64,000 bases of DNA. It comes from Sabellastarte sp. h YS-2021 (taxonomy: Eukaryota; Annelida; Polychaeta; Sabellida; Sabellidae). Position numbers and translations under genes: made by a program. The stretch covers positions 47,714,332 to 47,778,331 of the forward strand of contig OZ024938.1 of the NCBI GenBank assembly GCA_964017235.1, given 5' to 3'. Below are positions 10,640 to 22,089 of this stretch, one piece after another. The first letter of the stretch is position 1. Every line of letters starts with the position of its first letter. The notes under the pieces were generated by a model. The model was not told the DNA's origin and did no database searches. It worked only from the letters and a program-made list of their open reading frames with translations.

Positions 10640-11075
10640 CCATGCAATATAGTCAGCAATAAGTGTGAAAATATCTCCAAAAATGGCCTCGGTCAGGTAC
10701 TTTAGATGACCTGTGGATGACCTTCAGTGAAGAGCTTCAAGGTCAAATTTCTGCATGCTTATAGAGGACATGTATTATATATACCAGCCATAGGATGATC
10801 TAACTTTCTGTATATGAGAACTGGGCCAAAATGTGAAAAAATGGCCAAAATGTGACCTTTAAGAGGCCACCAGTGACCTTGAAATTGAAGGTCAAGGTCA
10901 CAAAACAAAAGCGTTCGTGGCATTACCCATATATACCCACATACCAAATTTGAAAGGTCTAACTAAAATATTTTTTAAGTTATCGCGTCCAAAAGGAAAT
11001 CTCTGCAGCAGCAGCGGCGGCGTGACCGTACTGAATCCGAAGTATCCCCGACTTTCGTCCGGGGATACAATTATT
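10640..11075 (+). mobile_element. Helitron-associated-like element 3' part with terminal hairpin
   Basis: Contains AGGTCAAGGTCAC, then TACCAAATTTGAAAGGTCTA, a GC-rich triplet run (GCAGCAGCAGCGGCGGCG) and a hairpin at 11042-11068 (GTATCCCCG-9 nt-CGGGGATAC), followed by AATTATT. The section just before the GC run is similar to those of the elements ending at 39619 and 45144, so the three share a 3' end. Non-coding; class inferred. Confidence 0.6.
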
Positions 11076-11560
11076 TCAGAGAAGTGATATACAACTTACT
11101 GTGATGTATCAAACTTCCTACAGAGCTTATTAATCAAAAGCCAGGCTACCCATCTCAGTGTTTTGTATGATTGTTGTACCTATTTCCAGTCTATTACTAA
11201 AAGTGTACAGTCTTTGTTAGTTGTAACATTTAAAACATTTTAGCACACTTTTCTTGTCCAATGAAATCATGTGTATAACTAAAAACACTTCTAGTTTAAG
11301 AATATATAGCTTATTTTTATATTTTTGGACAAAAACATGTGTAAGTCTGATCTTAAAACCACTTAGACAGGAATGTGGAATGGACCGGATTCTGGTTCAC
11401 GAAGGATACAGACACACAGAACTCCTCCCTCTTTGCACACACACCCAAATAAATTTCGCATAAAACCAAAACATTTTGAAAAATTAAATATTCTAGACAC
11501 TCCTCTGACTTTAAACTGAGTTGGATTTAAAGGAGTGTACGTAAACATCACAAGGCCCAC
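11076..11560. other. AT-rich non-coding stretch
   Basis: No gene or repeat recognised apart from a short (CA)n-like tract near 11437. Confidence 0.5.
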
Positions 11561-11640
11561 ATTCACTAACATTTAATTTCTAAGAATAAGAATTTTTCTT
11601 GATTAATTTCTGTAAAAGTTATATTCCATTATACATTTTT

Positions 11641-11945
11641 AAGTGCGAGCTCTAGCAAGGCTCGCACTTCTTGAGATCACTTTAAAGTTGTTTTTTTTCA
11701 TCAATGGACTTTCATGAGAATTAATGTAGTGTGATGTGTACCCTTCTCATCACTGAAGTTAAGCAGCAATGAGCTACACTAGTACTTGGTTAGGTGACTG
11801 TCTGAGTTCTAAACCAGCTATGGGATGTGTTTTAGTCAGAATTTGTTTTTGTCACCAGACTTTCATAAGTTTTAGTGCACTACTTGTTTCTCTGGTGGCT
11901 TTGCAGCTCCCACATGTAGACCAAAAGACTTTTCAGCCTTATTTT
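11641..11945 (+). mobile_element. 5S rRNA-derived SINE, copy 1
   Basis: Bases 11751-11810 (CACTGAAGTTAAGCAGCAAT, CTAGTACTTGGTTAGGTGAC, TGTCTGAGTTCT) match the second half of eukaryotic 5S rRNA, which contains the internal promoter (GTTAAGC..., TTAGTACTTGGATGGGTGACC). About 110 bp upstream is a hairpin AAGTGCGAG...CTCGCACTT at 11641-11669. The tail shares CAGACTTT, TTTTAGTGCACTACTTGT and ACCAAAAGAC with the copy at 50912. It lies inside the MITE-like element. Confidence 0.75.
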
Positions 11946-12214
11946 CAGAGTAGTGAAATGGCCAGGAACACCCCCACCTCCCCGCCTCACACCCACACAC
12001 ACACCAATAAATTTCATTCGTATTTCAGAATAAGAAATTTATTAGAATATTAGCATTTTCTTGGAAAAATTGAAAGAATAAGAAAAATTTCTAAGAATAA
12101 GAATTTATTTCATAATTTCTATAAATGTTATATTTCCATTTTCCTACAATAATACCTTCATGTTTATTAACAAGTAAAACACTAATTGCTACCTGTTTTC
12201 TAAACACCTATTGC

Positions 12215-12465
12215 ATCATTATTACCTTTAATATTGTCATTATTACCTTTATTATTGTCTTTATTACCTTTATTATTGTTATTATTACCTTTATTATTGT
12301 CATTATTACTTTTATTATTGTCATTATTACCTTTATTATTATCATTATTACCTTTATTATTGTCATTATTACCTTTATTATTGTCATTATTACCTTTATT
12401 ATTATCATTATTACCTTTATTATTGTCATTATTACCTTTATTATTGTCTTTATTACCTTTAGAAG
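12215..12465. repeat. 21-bp minisatellite (ATTATTACCTTTATTATTGTC-type)
   Basis: About twelve copies of a 21-bp unit containing ATTACCTTTATTATTGTCAT. Because the unit is seven codons long, frames stay open on both strands (for example repeats of GNNDNNK), but nothing suggests a gene. It appears to have expanded from the ATTATCATCATCACCTTT segment of the parent MITE seen at 28400. Confidence 0.85.
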
Positions 12466-12583
12466 TCATAAACTCTCAAGAATCTCAAAATTCTTATTCT
12501 CAGAAATTTTTCTTACTTTAAGAATTATTCTTAGAAAATTCCTGCTTTCTTAGAAAATTCTAAGAATAAGAATGTTAGTGAAT

Positions 12584-13381
12584 ATCGGCTCAGAAGTGCA
12601 AACCCATCCAGTATAATTTCACCAGATCTATTCCTGACTAGTATATCAGTTCAGTATTAAACTAGTTGCTCCAAGGGTGCTGCTTTTTTGTATTAAAGAA
12701 ATGAAGATTGAAAGACAGATAACAAAATTTGTTGTGTAAATGTTCGTGGTGACAGAAGTATACTTCCATTTTACCAGATAGTCCAGATAAAAGGGGTTCT
12801 TTCAATTGAAAAAGCTGTGAAAGATCTGAGATATATTTCTACTGTTAAAAAAAGATTTCTATTAAGAGTGTTCCACAGAAAAAGGTTTGCAGTTGTGTGA
12901 AAGTCTACTGAAGAAATCATTCCTTTCATTTATATACAGCAGAGTCTATATAAGTAGAACCAGATGAGTGTAAGTCAAAGTTCAGTGTAAAATTGAATGT
13001 GTTTTGAGCCCCTGATGTAGGGAATGTGAAATTTGCCAAAGTAGGTAAAATTTTGCACTGATTGCACCCTTTAAATGTATGGCAATCATAATTTGTGCCA
13101 ATTTTTCATCAGTGAAGGCATTAGGCATAATGTAATCACAATTATGTGACAAATGTGTGAATTAATTTTCCCACAAGTCAAGAAAATAGAAGGGTGTTGG
13201 CAGACTTCACACTTTGTGGTGAATTTCACAGTTACTTTTCAGAGAGAAAATGTAGAGTTATTTTCAGTATAATGTAAAATTCACCATAACTGCAACCACA
13301 TGTTGTGGATATCTGAGGTTCTACTTATGCAGAGTCTACTGTAGAAAGAAAAACCAATTATATATCCTTGTCATGCTGAGT
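12584..13381. other. Non-coding sequence downstream of the V-ATPase gene
   Basis: AT-rich; includes the 3' untranslated region of the minus-strand V-ATPase gene next to 13381, whose end I cannot place. No other feature recognised. Confidence 0.5.
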
Positions 13382-13592
13382 TTATCCGTTCCTTGTGGAT
13401 AGGATAAGCGCCACAATTAGTCCATAAAGTCCCAAAACCTCAGCAAAGATCAGAATCAGGATCATGCCAACAAAGAGCTTTGGTTGTTGAGCCGTTCCTC
13501 GCACTCCAGAATCCCCCACAATTCCAATGGCAAATCCAGCAGCCAGGCCTGAGAAACCAACACTCAAACCTGCACCTAAGTGGACAAAGCTC
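13382..13592 (-). CDS. ATP6V0C: V-type proton ATPase proteolipid subunit c, coding exon 2 (3' exon)
   Basis: Second coding exon of the proteolipid gene, residues 94-162 plus part of codon 93. It encodes the third and fourth membrane helices (about 95-118 and 133-157). It includes the strongly conserved [20 protein letters not shown] and [20 protein letters not shown], and the proton-carrying glutamate in FAEVLGLYG (E144, equivalent to E139 in the human protein). The acceptor TTTTTCAG lies at 13593-13600 and the stop TAA at 13382-13384. The C-terminus STRNG is slightly longer than the STK of vertebrates. Confidence 0.95.
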
Positions 13593-15043
13593 CTGAAAAA
13601 AGGAAAGAGCAGGCTTTTTATGAAGACTTCTAGTGAATAAATTAAACTTTATAGCAACACTGTTTTACAAACTGAAACGAAGTGGACTAGAATTAAACGA
13701 GAAGCTAGAAAACATTCACAACTTTAGGGCAACATAACCATGGTTTAGAAAACAATATTAAGGCTCACCAGATGGGGAAAACTCTTTGAACCAAAGCAAA
13801 GAGATAATCGTTTTGAATGTCAGGCTTTAGAGAACTAAATTTCTGTAATTTATCTAGTTTTCTTTCAAATTGGTGAATAAAAATGGGGTCACAAAGAATA
13901 TTGTGATCTTACCCAGTGAAACAAGAATGGGGTGTGTGTGAGCCAAATTTATTTAATGTACCTATATGCATATTATAAGATAATGTTCATTCAGTGTAAG
14001 AGTGTATTACAAGAATGTGGCATGTATGAATAAAATTTTAAAAAAACAACGAAAAGTTATAAACAGAAGCATAGAGCTTGTAGAATATCTCTAACAAAAT
14101 TTATGGTAAGATGAGTACAATATTTGCAATTATAGAAAAATACAATGTTTGTAATTCTCTCATATTAAGAATGTTTTTAGCCATCTTGTTAGCAAAAAGA
14201 AGGTACACCAACATATGGAGGAAGCCAGAGTAGAATCTGTGAAACCACAGCTACAACTCATAGATTTCATAAACTTTTTGATATGTAAAAAAACCCTAGG
14301 ATTTCTGCATTTCTTTAAGAGCCACAAAATTTCGTCCGATTCACCATGGTTTTTTATTTACCTAATGTAATGGAAGAGGTTTATCAACACATAAAACATA
14401 ATTTATAATTTCTATAGTAAAAACATCAATAACATTTCCGTGCAAAATTTGTGCTTGAATTATTTAGCTAGTTTCATACTAAGGGATTAAATAACCTGTT
14501 TACCAGCACTAATGATATTAACTATATGACCTAACTGAAAAATTAAAGAACCCAACAACCATAAATTACATACAAAATTAACCTTACATACATATCTCTG
14601 CATGCATTAAATGTAGTAAATCAAGTTTTTTTCCATTTAACTACATCGAATGAATGTAGAATTGCATGCAAGGAGCATCAACTGGTGCAAACAGGCATGT
14701 TCCAGCAAGATATGAATGGTGATTGTGGTTCAAGGAAAGGGGCTAAGAAAGTTTTTATGTATGTTTATGAAAAACCTATTATATTATCATGATACCGACC
14801 ATAGTTGCATGGTAAGGATTATATGAAAAAAGTCACAGAACATGAATTCTGGGAATGTAGGCATAAATATAATGTACCTAATATCCACTATTATATATTA
14901 TCTAAGTATATTTATTGTAAAATATATGAAATGAGAATATTAAATGAAACTAAGGGTAAGTTGTACTGTGGGTTGCAGATACTATGGTGTAGAGTGTGAC
15001 AGCTTTCTTTGAGACAAACTAGTGAAAGAGAATCTGTACTTAC
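13593..15043 (-). other. Intron of the V-ATPase subunit c gene
   Basis: A 1451-bp GT-AG intron (donor GTAAGTACAG, acceptor with a pyrimidine-rich CTTTCCTTTTTTCAG). It interrupts the Lys93 codon at the start of the third helix. AT-rich, with no nested gene seen. Confidence 0.85.
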
Positions 15044-15321
15044 TTAAACAGAGTGTATTCTGGTGCTGGTTTAATGTCATTGGCTATCAGTGCTGCCACC
15101 ACAAGACCATATATGGCCAAGATCCCTGCCATGACAACAGGTATGACTGATTTCATAATGAGCTCAGGTCGTGTCACAGACATCGCAGCAATCCCTGTTC
15201 CGGACTTCGCAGTACCATATGCTGCACCCAATGCACTGAAAACCATAGCACATGCAGCTCCGATAACCCCAAAGAAAGGAGTGTAAGCTGGTGCTCCTTC
15301 TGTGTATGAGATGTCCTCCAT
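15044..15321 (-). CDS. ATP6V0C: V-type proton ATPase proteolipid subunit c, coding exon 1
   Basis: First coding exon of the c subunit of the V0 rotor ring, which carries protons through the membrane in vacuolar H+-ATPase (lysosomes, endosomes, secretory vesicles, acidifying plasma membranes). Starting at ATG 15321 it gives 92 codons plus two bases. The N-terminus [20 protein letters not shown] is followed by helix 1 (about 13-35, [20 protein letters not shown]) and helix 2 (about 57-80, [20 protein letters not shown]). With exon 2 the protein has 162 residues, close to the usual 155-160, and is intact. The start is set by the conserved N-terminal length. No other gene is near; promoter elements were not recognised. 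Confidence 0.96.
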
Positions 15322-17621
15322 TTTTTTATTGTTGATGTATTATAAAGAGTTTGATGCACAATTGCTCACACAGTTGAAAAAAAAATGTTATAAGTGTGGT
15401 TTAGAGTCACAGGTCAAAGTTGAGGCTTTTCTGCTTGATTTTCATTAAGCAAAACAATATTGTCAGTTATCTGTTCAATTACTTAACAGGTTATTTTATG
15501 AAAGCAGGAAGCATCTATGTCCTGGAATATTTTCAGTCTTTTTAGTCCTCTTGTTTTTCCACATGGGATTATTTTTGTAACATTGATACTATATATTTCC
15601 ACAATGATTTCGTTTTTTAATATTTTCAGTTTCCTTTTATTATGGGATAGCAATGGTGCCCCTTTGTTTAATAATTCTGTGAAATGTGCTGCACACAATC
15701 TATGTCTTATATTAAAATATCCTGTTAAATTGAACTTACATTCAAATTTTAAAATCCATCGACTTATTTAGCACTGAAGTCTTGTCTTCCTCATAAAATT
15801 AGTCCCAAATCAACTCCATTCAGTTTCTAATTTGACAAGGATGTTTTTTTTATAAATTATACATATTTATCATGGTTGTATTTCACTTGTATCACAAGCT
15901 GCTGTTAAACTACAACTGTTAAAATCAGCTGTCATGTGTGCTCTTTATATACAGTATCTTACCACATGCTGTAATGATGTGAAAATCTGCTCACTATTAA
16001 ATTTAACATCTTAAATTTTGCTTCTGTGAATTAAACCAATTGGATTTGTAACTGAAACATCACAGCCATAAATGTGTGAATAAGATGCAGATTTACACCT
16101 AATAGAAATGCAATTTATTGTGATTCCAGTGTTTTAAATTACAATAAATTTACCATCTGAAAAAATGCCTCATCCCTCATAGAGATTTTAGTAACTTATA
16201 TAATCCTTGTTGATAACTTGATATTGTAGAATATATAGCACAAAGTTTATGTACATTAAATATATGCATTACATGAATATCATACTTTAATGAAAAAATA
16301 TGAGATTTTAAAAAAATTGTCATTATTTATTTAAAATTTTTTACATTCATTATATAATAAAATAGTGACATACTGTGTACAATGTAGCCAGTCTCACACC
16401 AAGTAGCTAATTTAAACAGAGTATTAAAATTTACTGCCTTTACATGAGCTACTGCTGTGTATAGAAACCTGCAGGTGACTCTTCCATACACACAGCAAGT
16501 GTGGCTTTGTTCAGAATAGGAAGTTATTACATAATTGAACATTGTCAATGGGCATTCTATTGTCTATTGCAATACCCCATGTCTGTATTTGACAACATGC
16601 TAAAATAACCATCTGTTGGCATGAAACAGAATGCATTTTGTGTATGTCTCTATAAACAACAATGGGTAGATGGAAATTATTTTAATGATTTTTTCCTGCT
16701 AGTTTTGCTGCTACATATCAGGTTTTCTGCATAAAATTAAGATCATATGACAGTTAAATTATATATATAATTTTGATTGCACAAGAGAAATTAGTGCAAG
16801 GGTAACTAGCAGTCCATCACTTGCCTCCTTGATCTGTGGGCTTGGGTTCAAATTAAGGTCATAGCAACATGGTAAGGATCCATGGAACCTTGGATGTTGA
16901 AAGCAGACAATATAAACTTTGACCTTTGGTTTTTGCCATGTTATACAGCAGAACATTTATTAACCAAACATAGTGGGAGAGTGATATATTTTGTTCCAAT
17001 AATAAAATGTTCAAAAATAAACAGAAGCATTTTAGTGTAAAAGAATGAAGTTGAGAGAGAAGAATTGTGGTCATACACTTGAATATTTGGATTACAGATA
17101 GTCAGATGTAATTGTCTTTCCCTATTCATGCTTTTCCCAATTGTTATTAAATTTTAAAATAAATGTTACAAAGATAAAGAGAACATAAATACTGTTTAAA
17201 TACTAACTGTGAAAGTATTCAAGCTCATACAAAAGTTGTGGTAATATTTTAAGGAGCTCATTGATGTCTTTGCCCTGCAGTGCTAACATAAAGGAAAATT
17301 ATACAAGAACTATAAGGGATCTGTGCATGGGTTTCATCTGTAGGGCATGTACAAGTTTGAAATACAAAGAATTACACAAACTATGTTTACCAAAAATGCG
17401 GCAGAAATCTGCGAAGTTGGGTTTGAACAGTGCCCAAGCTGTCAAAATACAAACAAAACACAAAAAGTGTTGCCATGGCAAAAGCTGCTATTGTAGCTTA
17501 GGTAAATGTAATCTTTATCAGCTTATCTGAGTTAAAAACATCTTGAAAGTTTGGCTTAAATTTGTGCAAAGAACTTGGTCTATTGACTGCAAACAAACTT
17601 AATTTTTGCTAACAATTATTA
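15322..17621. other. AT-rich intergenic region upstream of the V-ATPase gene
   Basis: Contains the 5' untranslated region and presumably the promoter of the proteolipid gene next to 15322, but no TATA or other box can be assigned. No exon, SINE or tandem array recognised. Bases 16835-16860 have a weak box B-like GGTTCAAAT without a convincing tRNA head. Confidence 0.5.
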
Positions 17622-17639
17622 TTTATTGCGTTAATACAT

Positions 17640-17806
17640 CCTATCCAATGGACAATTGCTTTACCGGTCGGCATGACCGGTCCCGCCAAACGCCAGAAAA
17701 AGACGTCCTGTATATAATACTGGCAGGACTGGTCAGTAGTGTGCTTTCGCTATGTGGCGCATCATATTTGCTTCCTGTCTAGACAGAGTGACGTCAGTTC
17801 ATCTTT
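17640..17806 (+). repeat. Left inverted terminal repeat of DIRS copy C
   Basis: Reverse complement of the right terminal repeat at 27690-27857, with the ACCGGT blocks, GACGTCCTGTATATAATA and a TGACGTCA octamer. A 5' internal leader follows (AAGTTTGAAGAAAACGCGGC) that is shared with copy B at 35340-35400. Confidence 0.88.
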
Positions 17807-18229
17807 TATCGTTTGGCGCGTGTAGTGTGCGGACGTGTTTTGAAGTGATCTCCAAGTTTGAAGAAAACGCGGCTTATTCAACGAAATTAAAGCTTATTTT
17901 CATCTGAAAATATATATATTGTGTTACATACATATCAGTGCCTCTCCAGGACTTAAACGAGGCATTATGCAGCAATTTATAGCCAGTTTTGAAGATTTTC
18001 TGTGTACTTGTCGTCGAGACGAAGTCGTGGGTGAGAGCTCGTGTTTCCTCCCTGCAGCATTCCTTCTTGTGAACTGAATGTTGTATCTGCCACGACTTAC
18101 CCTCCATTTAATTCTTCGTGGTCGAGTAACACTGAGTGTATGTCGACGAGAAGAATTTAGAAGGAAAGAAGAATGCATCGTCTGACGTCATCACTTCCAG
18201 CTTATGCTAGTCACATGACACGGACCTGG

Positions 18230-19915
18230 TGTGACTGTTGGGGGTACCGGTCCCAGTCTTGTTCAGACCACCGGTGCGGCTGCTCATAGGGTTCACCTAC
18301 CAGAAGTCGCAGTGACCCTTGAGACCCTTTTCTCCCCAGTGCAGAATTTTGGACCGGTACCAGTCCTGTTCAGGCTACCGGTAGGGTCACTAGCCAGCCA
18401 GTGATGAGGGATACCGGCACCAGTTCTGCTCAGACTGCCGGTTGTGGTCAGAAATCCAGCAAGGGCTACCGGTTAAACAGGATTACCGGTTACACAGAGT
18501 TGCTGGTGACATACAGCAGGGTTACTGGTTCAGAGAATTACCGGCTCCTGAGTGTTGCCGGTTCCTGAGTGTTGCCGGTTCTGGAGTATTGCTGGTTACA
18601 GAGGAATCTGTTTTACCCATCTTTAAAGGCAAGAAACCAGCTTCAAATCCAGTGCTGACAACAGGTTTTGTCGGTTCCGGAGTGCTGCTGGTTACAGGAA
18701 ATCTGCTGTCCCCATCCTTACTGGCAAGGAAGTTGTTCAACCATCTTCAAATCCAGTGCTGCCAACAGGTTTGCCGGTTCCGGAGTGTTGCCCGTTCCGG
18801 AACCGGAGTGCTGCTGGTTACAAGAAATCTGCTGTACCCATCCTTACTGGCAAGGAACCATCTTCAAATCCAGTGCTGACATCAGGTTCAACAGTTACAG
18901 AGGTTTCTGCCCGGTGCTGCCCCAATTATTTGGTTGCAGAGCCTTCTCCCAGAGCCTACCGGTTTAACCGGTTACAGAGCTGCTGAACCACCACTGTGGA
19001 CAGGAAGAAGGCAACCTCATATGAGCCTATCCCTGCTAAGAAGTAGTTCACCCAGTTCTGCCAACTCTGGTGAGTTTATGCAGAACTGTGGAGCCACCAG
19101 GAACCCGTTACAGAGCATTGCCTCGCGTATAACCGTTTAACGCCTGGTACTGGGCAGGTCTCCAGGACGGACTAACAGACCAGCAGAGGTTCCTTAAAGG
19201 CCCAAACAGCTGTTTAGGCCAACCAGTGGCAGCCTAAGGAGTTCCAGAGGAATTCTTGGACCAGTCACTGGTCCCGGTGAAATGCCTGTCAATCTACCTG
19301 ACCAGTCAGCCAGCCTACCCTTTCAGGACCCAGCTGGTCAGACAGTGGCTATAGATAAGAGGGAGACTGTCAAGCAGGAATTGTCCACTACCAGTCTACC
19401 TCCCCTTATCAGACCTCACACCTTGTAGACTGGCCATCCAGTTTGTCTTTTACCCAACCTGTGACCAGTGTCAGCTGCCTCAAGGGGTCCTGAGTTTGTA
19501 AGCTCAGCCTTCCCCTCAAGATTATAACCCGTTTTGCCAGTTTTCAAAACTCAAGCAGTGGGTAAAATATCATCTGACCAGGGGTCACTGATGTTATAAA
19601 TGGCTATGGGGATGAGTGAGGTCTAGTCTGTCACCAGTGTTGACACTATTTTTGGCTAACTATGCCTCCTCAAACTTGGGCCGTCCTAGGGGCTAGCCCA
19701 AGTTCGAAAGAAATCTCCCAGGAAGGCTACACCCTCACCTTCCGGAGATGACCGGCTTGACCAGATCTCCAGGCTGGAGAAGTGGCCCAGTACCCTGAGT
19801 AATTTAGTTTGGGAAACTTTGAGAACTATATTAACCTCTTCAGCAGGGGAGTGGATTACTTCAAGGTTCCCTACTCCCTCACCGCTTTCCACCAAGGAAG
19901 TACCGGAATTTTTTT
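18230..19915 (+). repeat. ACCGGT-rich 5' region of DIRS copy C
   Basis: Dense in CCGGT/ACCGGT motifs, with imperfect tandem repeats around TTCCGGAGTGTTGCCGGTT and CTTCAAATCCAGTGCTGACA (18430-18900). It takes the place occupied by the gag-like part in copy A and is shared with copy B (32890-34800) and fragment E. Some frames are open, but I recognise no protein domain. It could be a gag-less subfamily leader. Confidence 0.7.
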
Positions 19916-21245
19916 ATGTCCAGGTGGTGGCTGGAGGAAAGCAATGTGCTGCTAGGTCAACCATTACACCCTCTAAAACATGCTCTGCAAATCTTTACAG
20001 ATGCATCAAAAGAAGGGTGGGGATCTCACTTAGACGAGCACACTGCAAGGGGAACTTGGTCCCTTCCAGAAAGCAATTTGCACACAAACCATGTAGTGCT
20101 AAGTAGTCTTTCTAGCTCCAGTAGAGTTTCGAACCTCTACTGTAACAAGACAGTACTGATAGCTACAGACAACACTACAGTGGTTGCCTATATCAACAAA
20201 GAGGGGGGATGAAGTCGGGCTCCCTGTGTGCCCTACTGTGGAGAATACTGTCCTGGTGTACCAGGCAGCAAGTAACCCTCAGGGCACGTCACATCCCCGG
20301 CCGGATGAACGTGATAGCAGACAAGCTATCCAGGCTTGGCCAGACCATTCAAACAGAGTGGTCACTTCATCCAGAAGTGTTCCAAGCTATATGCAACCGG
20401 TGGCATCATCATCAAGTGGACTTATTTGCCACCACATTCTACAACAAAAACCCAAAGAGAATCTCACTCGTCTCCTGGATAGTTTCCATAGAAACAGACC
20501 CAAGGGCAGGAGGGACATCCCCTCCTGGAACCTTTCCCTGGTACTGCACCAGCTCACAAAGGCTCTCTTTGAACCCCTTAAAGAGGCCTCCTTGAAACAT
20601 CTGACTTTCAAGACTGTTTGCTTACTGGCCTTGGGTTCAGGTAAATGCAGGAGTGAGATCCATGCTTGGTTACATAAGAACATCAGACACCAGTCAGACT
20701 GGTCTAAGGTGTCTTTGTACCCCTCACCCAGCTTCCTATCCAAGAATCAGCTGGCTAAGGAGGGCCAAGATAGTGTGGCTCCAGTTGTTATTCCAGCCCT
20801 GGCACCATCTCTGGATAGGTCACTCAAGGGTGACAGGTCCCTATGTCCAGTCAGAGCCCTGCGCTACTACTTGGACAGGACTTCAGACCTCAGGCAGAAT
20901 AAGGAGTTAGTTTTTGTCTCCTTCAAGAAAGGGTTTGACAAAGACATCTCACCTGCCACCATCTCCTCATGGATCAAACAGACTGTGATTCTGTGCTATG
21001 AGGTCTCTGACCAGGAGGCCCTCTCCTTACATCAGGTTAAAGCCCATGATGTTAGGGCCTTCGCTGCATCTAAGGCCTTCCAATCCGGGGTCTCCTTAGA
21101 TCAGATCTTGTCAGCCTGCCACTGGAAATCCCACAACACCTTCACCCAGTTCTATTTGAAGGATGTTGCATGGGCTGACTCGGAGCTCTTCCACCTGGGA
21201 CCTGTGGTGGCTGCCCAACAGGTGCACCACCAGACCCAGAAATGA
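19916..21245 (+). pseudogene. DIRS copy C RNase H remnant and tyrosine recombinase part
   Basis: An RNase H remnant (ATDNTTVVAYIN) lies at 19916-20445. From about 20446 the recombinase follows, with LKHLTFKTVCLLALGSG, the HDVRAFAASKAF box and CHWKSHNTFTQFYL, closely matching copy A. Broken; the RT core is not represented. Confidence 0.8.
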
Positions 21246-21541
21246 GGAGATATTGTATATATGTAAATTTGCAAATTTAACAAGTAAATTAAATTTTTAT
21301 AAGTTAATACCCTATCCAATGGACAATTGCTAAACCGGTCGGCGCAGACCGGCCCGCCAAACGCCAGAAAAAGACGTCCTGTGTTTCCACCGGCTGGCCG
21401 GTCCCAGTACTGTGCATTCGCAAGGTGGCGCATGGTATTTACTTCCTGTCTAGACAACATGACGTCATAGCATCTTTTTCGTTGTCTAAAACTATTAGAC
21501 CCCTAGTAAGCTGATAGCGGGGTCGGTGGGAGGGTCTTGTG

Positions 21542-21636
21542 TGTCCATTGGATAGGGTATTAACTTATAAAAATTTAATTTACTTATTAAATTTGCAATT
21601 TTATTGCGTTAATACATCCTATCCAATGGACAATTG
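21542..21636 (-). repeat. ICR of DIRS copy D
   Basis: The 95-bp right-end/left-end junction sequence in plus-strand order (TGTCCATTGGATAGGGTATT ... CCAATGGACAATTG), followed by the reversed 3' untranslated stretch of the family (AATAACTACCGCTTGG). Confidence 0.88.
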
Positions 21637-22089
21637 CTGAATAACTACCGCTTGGTCGGCGGGTAAGTTACTAGGGACTTATGTGAACTCACAAGTAATA
21701 GCAAATTTTAACCTACGGTCTAGGCTGACTTCGTCAGGAGACCTATAGGTCTAGGCCTGGGTTGACTTTAAGGTCAGGAAACCCTGCAAGGCCATGGTCG
21801 GTTGCCAGCAGCCGGTTACCCGGGGCTATACCGCCGTCGCCCCCCCCCCTTTTTTGCAGACCTGCTCTGAGGTAGGGGAAGAGAGGGATGAGTTCAGTCC
21901 CAGAATGCAAATAAACCTCCCAAAGGAAGCACGCCACACTTAATTCTTATGTACATGAAGAAACTGTTTATACATATATACAAATCTCCTCAATCTACGG
22001 GCCACTTGTGGATCTGCTGAGCAGCCACTACCGAGCCCAATTGGTAAAGCTCTGAATCAGCCCAAGCCCCGCCCTTCATATAGAACTGT

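Larger units (their letters stand above)
11561..12583. mobile_element. MITE-like element with ATTCACTAACATT termini, carrying nested repeats
   Basis: Left end ATTCACTAACATTTAATTTC at 11561 and right end AATGTTAGTGAAT at 12571-12583 are inverted copies, with TCTAAGAATAAGAAT repeated just inside both. The inside is AT-rich and non-coding. It contains a 5S-derived SINE (11641-11945) and a 21-bp minisatellite (12215-12465). A related copy without these expansions lies at 28135-28530. No transposase, so non-autonomous; the superfamily is not clear. Confidence 0.65.

Noticed and set aside
12125-12553. Long open frames on both strands over the ATTACCTTTATTATTGTC repeat
   Set aside because: The 21-bp unit is a multiple of three, so frames stay open by arithmetic; composition is a simple repeat and no domain is present.
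16790-16865. Possible tRNA-like sequence with GGTTCAAAT
   Set aside because: Only a box B-like motif is present; no matching box A or cloverleaf could be drawn and no other copy lies in the window.
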